In this document: piece by piece, positions 51,665 to 61,097 of the stretch
Position numbering within the stretch: position 1 is the stretch's first letter
Layout: each line of letters opens with the position of its first letter
Source: Alicyclobacillus sp. SO9
Lineage (GTDB): Bacteria; Bacillota; Bacilli; Alicyclobacillales; Alicyclobacillaceae
Direction: 5' to 3'
Length of the DNA stretch: 64,000 nt
NCBI RefSeq assembly: GCF_016406125.1
Contig: NZ_CP066339.1
Location: 1,488,001 to 1,552,000, forward strand
The notes under the pieces: model-generated
Databases searched by the model: none
What the model saw: only the letters and a program-made list of their open reading frames with translations
What the model was told of the DNA's origin: nothing
Made by a program: the position numbers and the translations under genes

Positions 51665-52603
51665 ATGGAGCATCGGCCTATCGTTTCTATTGAAAATATG
51701 AATATAAAATACAAACAGATTCATGCAGTCCAAAATGTCAACTTTGATATCATTCCAGGACAAATAATTGGTCTGCTTGGTCCAAACGGCGCGGGAAAAA
51801 CAAGCATTATTGAGTCAATAATAGGTTTGAGAAAACCAACATCTGGGACTATTTCTGTGTTTGGCCTGAATCCATGGAAACACAGGCGTTCTATTCATCT
51901 GTGGACCGGTATACAGCTGCAGGTCACGTCTCTACCTGATGACGAAACCGTTGTTCGATTTGTACGCTTGTTCCGTCACTTTTATCCGGAATCTATGAAT
52001 GAAGACGACTTGTTAAGTACTACCGATTTACTAGACCAAAAAAACAAACGTATTGGTAAGCTTTCAGGTGGTCAGAAACAACGTTTGGTGCTTGCACTTG
52101 CACTTATCAACAACCCGCGCTTGGTTTTACTTGATGAGCCAACCACTGGTTTAGATCCAGCAGCACGACGTTCAATATGGGATACCCTTACTCGGTTAAA
52201 AAGTAACAATCGTACGATCATCATGGCAACGCATATGATGGATGAGGCAGAGTTACTATGTGACAGAATCCTATTTTTAAATAAAGGGGAAATTATAGAA
52301 GACACAACGCCGAGTAATATTTCTCAAAAAAATAATACATCCTTGATACAATTTAGAGCAAGCAAAAGTCTTGATAGATCTGAAATTGTTGCTCGTTTGA
52401 CAACTGAGTTCGGAGTTCCAGACAGCTCAATTTTTAATTGTCAAGTCATCCCCCCAGATAAGTATGAGATTACGACGGACAAAGCAGACGTTGTCGTTGC
52501 ATCACTTGGGTCTTGGAGTATTTCGGAAAATTGGCAGTTGAATGACTTACAGATAAAAAAACCCTCTCTCGAAGATGTTTATATTGAAATGTTTAGAAGA
52601 TGA
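51665..52603 (+). CDS. ABC transporter ATP-binding protein of the TOMM cluster
   Basis: About 312 residues. Walker A GLLGPNGAGKTSIIESII, Q-loop region, signature LSGGQKQRLVLALAL and Walker B RLVLLDEPTTGLDPAARR, H-loop TIIMATHMMDEAELLC. The C-terminal 90 residues form the accessory domain seen in drug/bacteriocin exporters of this family. It partners with the permease next door for export of, or self-protection against, the modified peptide. Start ATG 51665 (SD GAGGG) or ATG 51650. Confidence 0.88.
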   Translation: MEHRPIVSIENMNIKYKQIHAVQNVNFDIIPGQIIGLLGPNGAGKTSIIESIIGLRKPTSGTISVFGLNPWKHRRSIHLWTGIQLQVTSLPDDETVVRFVRLFRHFYPESMNEDDLLSTTDLLDQKNKRIGKLSGGQKQRLVLALALINNPRLVLLDEPTTGLDPAARRSIWDTLTRLKSNNRTIIMATHMMDEAELLCDRILFLNKGEIIEDTTPSNISQKNNTSLIQFRASKSLDRSEIVARLTTEFGVPDSSIFNCQVIPPDKYEITTDKADVVVASLGSWSISENWQLNDLQIKKPSLEDVYIEMFRR

Positions 52604-52634
52604 AATGGCTATTCTAGAATGGAGGATGACCTTA

Positions 52635-53420
52635 GTGATTTCTGAATTGGAACGACTAGATATTAAGCCTCTTAACTCACTTAAGTTTTGGATAGAAGGT
52701 ACGTGGAACTGGGCTATGTATTGTTTCAGGGAGAACCTCACTAGCCCGATTGCTTTCATATTTGATGTAGTCTATGCACCTGCGATGGTAGTTGTGGGAT
52801 CTGTAAGCTTTGCTCATGATAGCGCCAGTGCCCGTATATTTCTGACTGCAGGGATGGTTTTTCTTGCCGTATTGGCTAGTGCAGTTGTTTCTTTGTCAGG
52901 CATTATCGTTAGCCATAAGGAACGTCATTTATTGAAACGATTCAGAGCTACTCCGATGTCGACCAGTGCAATTATTGTGGGGTTTTTTGGAGGTTCTGCA
53001 GCAACTGCGCTCCTATCAGCGATTTTGTCTTACATTGTTGCACATTGGATGTTTAATGTACCGTGGCCAATGAGTATGGGGTTGACAATCGTCTCATGGA
53101 TAGGAGTTCTTGTTTCGTCTGCTCTAGTAGCAGTAACTTTGTCTTCCTTTCTGAACCGAGTTAAAACTTCTATGAGCTTGATGATGCCACTATTCTTTGT
53201 GTTTATCGGTGTCAGCGGATTGTTCTACCCCATGAAGCTATCTCCTCGATGGTTGCAGATCATCTCATGGTTCTCACCGACTCGCCCAGCATCGGATTGG
53301 TTTATCAAGTCTGCCACTCATTCAACCTTTGTCCACTTATATTCGTGGGAGCCTTATGTGCTTATTGCCTGGATCATTGGCCTAAGTCTTGTTTCCGTTG
53401 CAAGTTTTAAATGGGATTGA
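52635..53420 (+). CDS. ABC-2 type permease of the TOMM cluster
   Basis: About 261 residues with six membrane helices, ending SVASFKWD. The segment HKERHLLKRFRATPMSTSAIIVG and the last periplasmic region LFYPMKLSPRWLQIISWFSPTRPASDWF are typical of the ABC-2 (DrrB-like) family. Start taken as GTG 52635, 9 bases after GGAGG; in-frame ATGs at 52605 and 52626 are alternatives. Last gene of the cluster. Confidence 0.85.
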   Translation: MISELERLDIKPLNSLKFWIEGTWNWAMYCFRENLTSPIAFIFDVVYAPAMVVVGSVSFAHDSASARIFLTAGMVFLAVLASAVVSLSGIIVSHKERHLLKRFRATPMSTSAIIVGFFGGSAATALLSAILSYIVAHWMFNVPWPMSMGLTIVSWIGVLVSSALVAVTLSSFLNRVKTSMSLMMPLFFVFIGVSGLFYPMKLSPRWLQIISWFSPTRPASDWFIKSATHSTFVHLYSWEPYVLIAWIIGLSLVSVASFKWD

Positions 53421-53906
53421 ATATTCCTATCACAATAGACTTTTATACGATTCTACTGAACGCCACCATCCCTTTCCGGAACAGGGATGATCAGACATTC
53501 ACTTATATCTTAATGAGTCGGGTACATCAATCACATTCATCGCGTAATTAATCGCATTGAGTAATTTTTAATGCAAAATTCATTTCAGAAATTCGCGCCC
53601 AAGTCAAAACAGACTATTTTAGGGGTCCTACTGACACCACACTTCGGAATTTCATGAGCCCCTATCGGGACACACTTCTCAAGCGGGAGACCGAGATCTT
53701 TGAGTGTGCCCCAGGATGCCAGTCATAAGTAGATTGGGGATTTCAAGGTGGAGTGGCAAGGAAAGAAGAAACAGTCTCACGAAAGCAGGAACCATAAAAT
53801 GCTAAAAGCATGCGTTTAGCTTCTCTACCTTGCCTAAATAACTGCTTCTTCTTCTGAAAAACGCTATTCTTTAAAACGCTTCTTTAAGGAAAACTGTCGG
53901 CCGTTG
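53421..53906. other. Intergenic region after the TOMM cluster
   Basis: Nearly 500 bases. CATCCCT (53467) and AGGGATG (53489) form a 7-bp hairpin that may end the TOMM transcript. Downstream is a stretch with a 24-codon ORF (MSPYRDTLLKRETEIF...) that looks coding-like but has no SD or upstream context. No insertion sequence ends were recognised. Confidence 0.35.
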
Positions 53907-54383
53907 TTATATGAGTTGGTTATCTCGAACAAGTCTAAATTCATTCTTGAGTACATCCATTTCGACAATGACATTCATTTTTCGTATGCCGTCAATTTGG
54001 CGCAGGATATTTGACTCCACCTCGAGAAAATGCCTGTGAGATTTCGTAACTACCTGAATCAACAGTTGGTATTCTCCTGAAGTAAGTGTGATAAAGCGTA
54101 TCTGCGGTGCTTTCTGAAGAGCTTGTATGCAAGCCTCCAGTTGGGGGCCTAGAATGGACAATTGTATTATTGTAACAAATTGCAGACCAGCCTTGATTGG
54201 ATTCACGACCCCAACGATTTGAAGAACATTATGTTCACGCAGTTGTGCCACCCTCAGGCGCACTGTTCGCTCTGCCACACCTACGTCGTCAGCAATTTCT
54301 CGAAACGACCTCCGTCCATCTTCCTGAAGATGCGAAATAATTTTTAAATCCAATTCATCGATTTGATCTGGGCTCCAAGTCAT
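53907..54383 (-). CDS. Lrp/AsnC family transcriptional regulator
   Basis: A 158-residue regulator: helix-turn-helix at the N terminus (ELDLKIISHLQEDGRRSFREIADDVGVAERTVRLRVAQLREHNVLQIVGVVNP) and a RAM effector domain (residues 70-150). Divergent from the dpp operon, with 261 bases of shared upstream DNA, so control of peptide uptake in response to an amino acid is likely. Effector is unknown. Confidence 0.88.
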   Translation of the reverse strand: MTWSPDQIDELDLKIISHLQEDGRRSFREIADDVGVAERTVRLRVAQLREHNVLQIVGVVNPIKAGLQFVTIIQLSILGPQLEACIQALQKAPQIRFITLTSGEYQLLIQVVTKSHRHFLEVESNILRQIDGIRKMNVIVEMDVLKNEFRLVRDNQLI

Positions 54384-54644
54384 AGTTATTCAGCTTACCT
54401 CCAATGTCAACGTTACTTCTATTGTAGCGTAGTTAAGCAAGCGTTATCATTCAAAATTGATAAAATAACCCTTGACTAATTTCTGATTTAGTATAGAATT
54501 CATAAAAATAGTTCTAAATTCGGAATAAAACACTATATTTCTTACTGATATCGTCGTTCCAAAGCCGTCAGGGGTACACCCATCCCATTCAACTCCAAAT
54601 GAAATTATCTAAAAAATCAAATAATCGACAAGGGGGTAAAGGTA

Positions 54645-55574
54645 GTGGTGGTATATGTTTTGAAACGGTTTATCTGGATGCTTTTCACGCTGCTCATCAT
54701 TGTTACATTGACGTTTTTTCTTATGCATGCCATACCTGGGAATCCAATTTCAAACGAACAGAGTATGACACCGGCTATCTATCAGAACATGCTCCACTAC
54801 TACCACTTGGATCGGCCGCTCATAGTGCAGTATCTAGACTATCTAAAATCTTTAATGCACGGACAATTAGGGCCATCTATTGAGTACCAGAACCGGAGTG
54901 TCAATCAAATTATTGGTCAAGGGTTTCCTGTATCTGCGCAAATTGGACTCTGGGCCATTAGTATTGCCTTTGTGTTGGGTGTTCTATTTGGGGTGATTGG
55001 CGCAGTGAAACAGAACGGCTGGCAAGACTACTCCGCAATGATCCTGGCAATACTGGGCATTTCAATTCCAAACTTTGTTCTGGCAACCCTTCTGATTAAC
55101 TACCTCGGGGTTGTCTGGGGCATATTGCCGAGCGCTGGATGGGGCACACCCCAACAAGAAATTATGCCGATATTAGCTCTGGCTGTTACCCCAATGGCGT
55201 ATTTTGCTCGGCTTATGCGGACGAGTATGCTCGAAGTTTTACAACAGGATTATGTGCGAACAGCGCGGGCAAAGGGGCTCAACTTCTCCTATACCATTTT
55301 GAAGCACACAATTCGCAATGCGATTTTGCCTGTCTTGACAATGTTGGGACCGCTTGCAGCCTATATTTTGACGGGGAGTTTTGTCATTGAAAAGATTTTC
55401 GGTATTCCTGGCATGGGACAGTTGTATGTGACGGCGATTGACAATCGGGATTATCCTCTGATTTTAGGGACAACCATCTTCTTTAGCGCTGTTCTGATTT
55501 TCATATTGTTTCTAGTCGATACTGCTTATGCCTACGTAGATCCAAGAATTCAATTGACGGGGAGGAGGAGTTAG
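54645..55574 (+). CDS. dppB: Dipeptide/oligopeptide ABC transporter permease (DppB type)
   Basis: A 309-residue permease with six helices. N terminus VYVLKRFIWMLFTLLIIVTLTFFLMHAIPGNP is the BPD_transp DppB signature; the EAA-like coupling loop is VRTARAKGLNFSYTILKHTIRNAILPVLTMLG. GTG start at 54645 has AGGGGG 8 bases upstream. Next gene starts 2 bases after the stop. Confidence 0.92.
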   Translation: MVVYVLKRFIWMLFTLLIIVTLTFFLMHAIPGNPISNEQSMTPAIYQNMLHYYHLDRPLIVQYLDYLKSLMHGQLGPSIEYQNRSVNQIIGQGFPVSAQIGLWAISIAFVLGVLFGVIGAVKQNGWQDYSAMILAILGISIPNFVLATLLINYLGVVWGILPSAGWGTPQQEIMPILALAVTPMAYFARLMRTSMLEVLQQDYVRTARAKGLNFSYTILKHTIRNAILPVLTMLGPLAAYILTGSFVIEKIFGIPGMGQLYVTAIDNRDYPLILGTTIFFSAVLIFILFLVDTAYAYVDPRIQLTGRRS

Positions 55575-55576
55575 TC

Positions 55577-56494
55577 ATGGGCCAATTGTCTCCGGAGTTG
55601 TTTCAGCCTTTAGCGGCGGAGGACGTGCCAATTGAAGAAGAACGCCCGAGTTTGAGCTACTGGCAAGATGCACGGCAGAGATTCGTAAGAAACAAACTAG
55701 CTGTCGTTGGTCTAATTGTCATTGTGCTGCTCATCTTAATGGCCATCTTCGGCCCCTTTTTAACAAAATATTCGTACAGCACGCAAATTCTATCCCAGAA
55801 AAACCTGCCTCCTTCCGGAATTCATTGGTTCGGGACTGATGACCTGGGCAGGGACGTGTTCACTCGTTCCTGGTACGGTGCTCGAATCTCACTGTTTATC
55901 GGATTTATGGCAGCGCTCATCGATCTTGTTATTGGTGTTGTGTATGGCGGTCTGTCTGGCTTCCTAGGCGGAAAGACAGACGACATCATGATGCGAATTG
56001 TGGAAATTCTGTATGGGCTCCCGTATTTGCTCATGGTGATTTTGCTGATGGTTGTCATGGGACCTGGTTTGTTTACAATTATTGCGGCAATGACCGCTAC
56101 GGGATGGGTGAACATGGCAAGGCTTGTTCGAGGCCAAGTTCTGCAATTGAAGGAAATGGACTTTGTCTTTGCAGCCCGTGCTACCGGCGGATCCGTGGGA
56201 CACATTTTGCGCAGACATTTAGTCCCCAACATGATTGGCCCGATTCTGGTCAACATGACGCTGACGGTTCCCACAGCCATTTTTGGTGAAGCGGTCTTAA
56301 GTTTCCTTGGTCTCGGTGTTCCGGCGCCCTTGGCTAGTTGGGGGACGATGACGAACAACGGCTTAGTTTCAATTATCGACGGTTATGTATGGCGCCTGTT
56401 TTTCCCTGCGGGCTTAATATCCCTAACAATGTTTGCATTCAACGTGCTTGGTGACGGATTGGCTGAGGCGTTGGATCCGAAATTGCGAAAGTGA
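55577..56494 (+). CDS. dppC: Dipeptide/oligopeptide ABC transporter permease (DppC type)
   Basis: A 305-residue permease with the short cytoplasmic N terminus and LSYWQDARQRFVRNKLAVVGL of DppC/OppC. The periplasmic segment HWFGTDDLGRDVFTRSWYGARISL is diagnostic, and the coupling loop reads VFAARATGGSVGHILRRHLVPNM. Start ATG 55577 follows a GGAGGAG SD. Pairs with DppB to form the pore. Confidence 0.93.
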   Translation: MGQLSPELFQPLAAEDVPIEEERPSLSYWQDARQRFVRNKLAVVGLIVIVLLILMAIFGPFLTKYSYSTQILSQKNLPPSGIHWFGTDDLGRDVFTRSWYGARISLFIGFMAALIDLVIGVVYGGLSGFLGGKTDDIMMRIVEILYGLPYLLMVILLMVVMGPGLFTIIAAMTATGWVNMARLVRGQVLQLKEMDFVFAARATGGSVGHILRRHLVPNMIGPILVNMTLTVPTAIFGEAVLSFLGLGVPAPLASWGTMTNNGLVSIIDGYVWRLFFPAGLISLTMFAFNVLGDGLAEALDPKLRK

Positions 56495-56504
56495 GGAGAA
56501 GGCA

Positions 56505-57494
56505 GTGCTTGAGTTAAAGGATGTCAGGGTGGACTTCAGGACGAGTATTGGACGAGTCCAAGCCGTGCGCGGTGTAAATCTTACTGTGAAACCAGGTGAA
56601 GCAGTAGGAATTGTAGGTGAGTCCGGTTCAGGGAAGAGCGTCACTGTTCAAAGCATCATGCGTTTGCTCCCCAAAACAGCCAAAATTGAAGGGTCGCTGA
56701 CTTGGAACGGTACAAATATTGCAGAAATATCTGAGAAGCAAATGCAAAGGATTCGCGGTCGCGATATCAGTATGATTTTCCAAGACCCACTGACTGCTCT
56801 GAATCCCACGATGAAAATTGGCCGTCAAATCGCGGAATCGTTGGTCCTTCATAAGAAAATCCCACCTAGAAAAGCACTGACTCAGGCTGTAAATCTGTTG
56901 GAACTGGTAGGTATTCCTGACCCGAAGCAGCGAGCAAACAGTTACCCTCACGAGTTTAGCGGGGGTATGCGGCAAAGGGTGGTCATCGCGATTGCCATCG
57001 CATGTGAGCCGAAACTGGTCATTGCGGATGAGCCGACAACAGCTCTGGACGTTACGGTTCAGGCGCAAATCTTGGAACTCTTGAAGAATTTGCAGCAGGA
57101 ATTGAATATGAGTTTGCTTTTTATCACACATGACTTGGCGGTCATCAGTCAGATTGCTGAACGGGTAGCTGTCATGTATGCAGGACAGATTGTTGAGGAA
57201 GGACCTGTGGAACAAGTCTTGTTAAATCCGGTTCATCCCTATACACGAGGGCTTGTCAATTCGAGGCCAAAAAGCGGGCAATCCAATCTGACTCCCATAC
57301 CAGGAAGCCCTCCAGATTTACTGAACCCGCCACCAGGGTGTGCATTTACGGCAAGGTGTCCATATGCCATGCAGGTCTGCAAAGAACACGCACCGCCAAG
57401 TTTTGAAACGCATTCACACAATGTGAATTGTTGGCTGTTACATCCACAAGCGAAGGGAGGACAACCATGGCACTCCTACAATTACGGAACATAA
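56505..57494 (+). CDS. dppD: Dipeptide/oligopeptide ABC transporter ATP-binding protein (DppD type)
   Basis: About 329 residues: Walker [20 protein letters not shown], signature [16 protein letters not shown], Walker [15 protein letters not shown], and a C-terminal oligopeptide-type extension with the cysteine-rich segment [19 protein letters not shown], the iron-sulfur/zinc-like motif of DppD/OppD. Start GTG 56505 (SD GAGGAGAAGG); the ATG at 56433 lies inside dppC. Its end overlaps dppF by 28 bases. Confidence 0.92.
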   Translation: MLELKDVRVDFRTSIGRVQAVRGVNLTVKPGEAVGIVGESGSGKSVTVQSIMRLLPKTAKIEGSLTWNGTNIAEISEKQMQRIRGRDISMIFQDPLTALNPTMKIGRQIAESLVLHKKIPPRKALTQAVNLLELVGIPDPKQRANSYPHEFSGGMRQRVVIAIAIACEPKLVIADEPTTALDVTVQAQILELLKNLQQELNMSLLFITHDLAVISQIAERVAVMYAGQIVEEGPVEQVLLNPVHPYTRGLVNSRPKSGQSNLTPIPGSPPDLLNPPPGCAFTARCPYAMQVCKEHAPPSFETHSHNVNCWLLHPQAKGGQPWHSYNYGT

Positions 57495-58402
57495 AGAAAC
57501 ACTTTGCGAAGCGAAAGCAGGTTGTGCGTGCTGTGGATGGTATCGATATTGAGATTCCGGAGGGCAAGACCTTTGGTCTGGTGGGCGAATCTGGCTGCGG
57601 CAAGTCTACCACTGGCAGGCTGATACTGGGACTGAATTCGCCTACAGGCGGCGAGATTTACTATCGGCAGCAAAATATTCACAAGATGTCCAGAGATGCG
57701 TCTAAGAAATACCGTCGCCAGGTCCAAATGGTGTTTCAGGACCCGTATGCGTCTCTCGACCCCAGAATGAAAGTTGAAGACATCATTGCTGAAGGTATGC
57801 AAATTCATGGTTTGGCAGACGGAACTGAACGCCGCAACCGTGTAGTGGAGCTCGTTGAGAGAGTTGGATTGAAACGTGATGACCTGTCGAGGTTTCCTCA
57901 TGAATTTTCCGGTGGGCAGCGTCAGAGAATTGGCATTGCGCGGGCTCTTGCAGTCAACCCGGAACTTGTGATTGCGGATGAACCCATTTCAGCCCTTGAT
58001 GTTTCAATTCAAGCGCAAGTGATGTCGCTTTTAAAGTCTCTGCAATCAGATTTTGGATTGACTTACCTCTTCATTTCGCACGATTTGACGATGGTACAGT
58101 TTATCAGCGATCGCATTGGGGTCATGTACCTTGGCAAAATTGTCGAACACGGCGACAGCAAGGAAGTCTATCAAAATCCGCAGCATCCGTACACGAAGGC
58201 ATTACTATCTGCCATCCCGAGCATTGGTGAATCGACCGCTCGAATTCAACTCACAGGAGACATTCCTAGTCCGGCCGCCATACCACAGGGATGCCGATTT
58301 CATACGCGGTGCCCCTTTGCTGTAGCGAGGTGTAAGAACGAAGAACCTGTACTGAAGGGAGGTGACACTCACCAGGTCGCTTGTTTTCTTGTCGAAGATT
58401 AA
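57467..58402 (+). CDS. dppF: Dipeptide/oligopeptide ABC transporter ATP-binding protein (DppF type)
   Basis: A 311-residue ATPase: Walker [21 protein letters not shown], signature [17 protein letters not shown], Walker [15 protein letters not shown], and the C-terminal segment [18 protein letters not shown]. It is the partner ATPase of DppD. Start ATG 57467 (SD GAAGGGAGG) overlaps dppD out of frame. Confidence 0.92.
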   Translation: MALLQLRNIKKHFAKRKQVVRAVDGIDIEIPEGKTFGLVGESGCGKSTTGRLILGLNSPTGGEIYYRQQNIHKMSRDASKKYRRQVQMVFQDPYASLDPRMKVEDIIAEGMQIHGLADGTERRNRVVELVERVGLKRDDLSRFPHEFSGGQRQRIGIARALAVNPELVIADEPISALDVSIQAQVMSLLKSLQSDFGLTYLFISHDLTMVQFISDRIGVMYLGKIVEHGDSKEVYQNPQHPYTKALLSAIPSIGESTARIQLTGDIPSPAAIPQGCRFHTRCPFAVARCKNEEPVLKGGDTHQVACFLVED

Positions 58403-58431
58403 AATTCGAGCTTACTTAAGGGGGTATCAAT

Positions 58432-60060
58432 GTGAATACGAAAAAACTAATCTCTGTTGGAGGGGCAGTCAGTGCACTGGCCATGCTCACTACTGCCTGT
58501 GGCACTGCGTCACACAAAGGGACTTCGAATGGCAGTCAGAGTGCTGGAAGCAGCAGTCAAGTCGTCAAGATGGACCTGATGACAGAACCGCCTACTTTGA
58601 ATCCAGCCAAGGCGGTTGATACAACTTCAGGGTGGGTTATGGACCAAGTCATGGAGGGCTTGACTTACGCAGGCAAGAACAACAAACCGCAGCCTGGAAT
58701 TGCAAAGTCATGGAAGGTTAGCGACGGTGGTAAGGTCTACACATTTCATCTGAGAAATGCAAAGTGGTCTAATGGGGATGCGGTGACAGCAGGAGACTTC
58801 GCGTATGCTTTAAAGCATGTGCTGAATCCCAAAACAGGGGCTCAGTTTGCAAGCTATCTCTACTATATAAAAGGAGCAAAGGCCTACAATACAGGTAAAG
58901 GCAGCGTTAAAAATGTGGGTATACAAGCTGTAGACGCCCATACTCTTAAAATCACATTAGCCAATCCGACTCCTTTCTTTCTAAGCTTAACCACTTTTTG
59001 GCCATATTTCCCGGTTGACCAAAAGGTAGCTCAAAAGAACCCGAACTGGTATACCCAAGCCAGTACTTATGTCAGTGACGGACCGTTTAAACTTGCGTCG
59101 TGGCAGCATCAACAGAAACTGGTGTTGGAGAAAAACAATGATTACTGGAACAAAAGTACTGTACATTTGAGCAAAATAGATGCTGTTATTGTCAATGATA
59201 ACAACACCCAGTATCAAATGTACCGCAGCGGTCAGTTAACGATGGACACATCTCTTCCCCTTGATGTCGTACCAAAACTCATCAAGGACAAAAAAGCCAA
59301 AGTCTATCCATTCACTGGGACGTACTTCCTTGAAATTAACACAAAGAAAGCGCCGTTTAATAATGTCAACATTCGAAAGGCGTTTGGCCTGTCAATCAAC
59401 CGGACATCCATGACAAAGGATGTATTGCAAGGTGGGCAGATTCCCGCATATGGGGCTGTTCCACCAGGGATTCCAGGGAACAACGGCCAGTTTAGAAAAA
59501 ATGGAGGAAATCTCTTTAAGGAGAATGTTGCAGAGGCCAAGAAACTTCTTGCTAAAGGTTTGCAGCAGGAAGGTCTCAAGAAACTTCCGCCGGTCACATT
59601 TGATTACAATACCAGCGGATCAAACAAGAAAATTGCTGAAGCATTGCAACAAATGTGGTCCAAAAACCTTGGCGTTAAAGTGAATCTTCGCAATGAAGAG
59701 TGGAAAGTCTATTTAAATAAACTGAAAAACGGGAACTATCAGTTTGGCCGTATGGGCTGGATCGATGTCTATGCAGACCCGTCGGCAACGTTAGACTTGT
59801 TCAAGGCGAACTTCGGAAGCAACTATACTGGATGGAAGAACCAACAGTATACGAAACTCGTTCAAGAAGCGGAATCCACTACAAATAAGACACAGCGTTT
59901 TAAAGAGATGCATCAGGCTGAGAAGATTCTAATTCAGCAAATGCCGATGATCCCAATCTACTTCTATACTAATGTTTTTGCTATCAGCAATAAGTTGCAG
60001 GGCTATGTAGTACATCCTAACTGGGAGTTTCCTGATTTGCGTTCTGCGAGCATTAAGTAA
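58432..60060 (+). CDS. dppE: Peptide ABC transporter substrate-binding lipoprotein (DppE/OppA type)
   Basis: A 542-residue binding protein (SBP family 5). The signal peptide ends in LTTAC (lipobox, somewhat atypical at -3), followed by a Ser/Gly linker. Typical features: TEPPTLNPAKAVDTTSGWVMDQVMEGLTY, FHLRNAKWSNGDAVTAGDFAYALKHVLNPK, GDGPFKLASWQ-like SDGPFKLASWQHQ, and the C-terminal MPMIPIYFYTN. GTG start with AAGGGGG. Placed after the two ATPases, whereas in many dpp operons it comes first. Confidence 0.92.
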   Translation: MNTKKLISVGGAVSALAMLTTACGTASHKGTSNGSQSAGSSSQVVKMDLMTEPPTLNPAKAVDTTSGWVMDQVMEGLTYAGKNNKPQPGIAKSWKVSDGGKVYTFHLRNAKWSNGDAVTAGDFAYALKHVLNPKTGAQFASYLYYIKGAKAYNTGKGSVKNVGIQAVDAHTLKITLANPTPFFLSLTTFWPYFPVDQKVAQKNPNWYTQASTYVSDGPFKLASWQHQQKLVLEKNNDYWNKSTVHLSKIDAVIVNDNNTQYQMYRSGQLTMDTSLPLDVVPKLIKDKKAKVYPFTGTYFLEINTKKAPFNNVNIRKAFGLSINRTSMTKDVLQGGQIPAYGAVPPGIPGNNGQFRKNGGNLFKENVAEAKKLLAKGLQQEGLKKLPPVTFDYNTSGSNKKIAEALQQMWSKNLGVKVNLRNEEWKVYLNKLKNGNYQFGRMGWIDVYADPSATLDLFKANFGSNYTGWKNQQYTKLVQEAESTTNKTQRFKEMHQAEKILIQQMPMIPIYFYTNVFAISNKLQGYVVHPNWEFPDLRSASIK

Positions 60061-60080
60061 AATCTGAAACGGGTGATGAC

Positions 60081-60929
60081 ATGAAAATTTTTATCTCAGC
60101 TGATATGGAAGGCATATCTGGTGTCGCTACCAACATGCAATTAAAAAAAGATTCGGAATATAACCGTTTTCGCAGCTTAATGACAGCAGACGTGAATGCT
60201 GCAATTGCCGGTGCTTTTGATGGAGGTGCAACGGAAGTTGTCGTTGCTGACGGGCACGGGAATATGTCCAACATTCTAATTGAGGAGTTGGATGAACGTG
60301 CTCGCCTGATATCTGGAAACAATCGTGTGATGTGCCAGTTAGAAGGGTTGGATGACAGCTATGACGGCATCTTTTTCGTCGGTCATCATGGGCGCGAAGG
60401 AGGCTCTACAAAAACTGTCATTAATCACTCGCTTGCCGGGATAGCAGTGAATGAAGTCAAAGTCAATGATGTGGTTGTCGGGGAGACAGAACTGAATACA
60501 AGAGTTGCAGGATACTATGACGTTCCTGCCTTGTTGGCGACTGGAGACGAAGCTTATACACAGGAAGTTGAAGCGTCCTTGCCAGGTATCTTTACCGCAG
60601 CAGTAAAAAAGGGACTGGACCGTTTTGCGGCAGAGCTGATTGCTCCAGTTAAAGCACAGAAGTTGATCCGCCAAAGAGCGGCGGAAGCGACTCGTGAGAG
60701 AGGTCGTATGAAGCCTCTCAAGCTGACTGGACCCGTTACCTTTGAGGTAGAGTTCAAGGGTACCAATCAGGCGTTGATGACAACAACGATTCCAGATGTA
60801 GAACTTATCGATGCGAAGCGGATTCGATTTACCTCTGTGGACATTGTAACAGCCTACAAACTGTTTTGGGCATGTGTCATAATAGGCATGACAGCGACAA
60901 ATGGTGTGTTGGGAAGTGCGAACGCGTAA
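60081..60929 (+). CDS. dppA: D-aminopeptidase DppA (M55)
   Basis: A 282-residue zinc peptidase of the M55 family, which in B. subtilis hydrolyses D-Ala-D-Ala-type peptides from peptidoglycan turnover. The N terminus ISADMEGISGV holds the metal ligands Asp and Glu; HGN, GLDDSYDGIFFVGHHGREGG and VINHSLAG provide the His residues. Linked by 20 bases to dppE, as in the B. subtilis dpp operon (where dppA is first). Ends in a perfect terminator. Confidence 0.93.
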   Translation: MKIFISADMEGISGVATNMQLKKDSEYNRFRSLMTADVNAAIAGAFDGGATEVVVADGHGNMSNILIEELDERARLISGNNRVMCQLEGLDDSYDGIFFVGHHGREGGSTKTVINHSLAGIAVNEVKVNDVVVGETELNTRVAGYYDVPALLATGDEAYTQEVEASLPGIFTAAVKKGLDRFAAELIAPVKAQKLIRQRAAEATRERGRMKPLKLTGPVTFEVEFKGTNQALMTTTIPDVELIDAKRIRFTSVDIVTAYKLFWACVIIGMTATNGVLGSANA

Positions 60930-60933
60930 AGGA

Positions 60934-60956
60934 GGGAGGCATATTGCCTCCCTTTT
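60934..60956 (+). terminator. Terminator after dppA
   Basis: GGGAGGCA (60934-60941) pairs with TGCCTCCC (60945-60952), loop of 3 bases, then TTTT. Confidence 0.88.
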
Positions 60957-61097
60957 GGTTAAACCGGTCGACCTGTTTACGGTTCCGCAGGGATTCGAGC
61001 GGGTTTGAGCGGGGTTTTAGGGTGTGTGAGAGGATAGTAAGGCACATGAGTGATGGGGTCGGATTTCGAGAGAATGAGTCAAGAAGGTGGGGGAGAA

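Noticed and set aside
53421..53906. Insertion sequence remnant
   Set aside because: The short coding-like stretches near 53600-53730 lack transposase motifs, and no terminal inverted repeats or target duplications were found.
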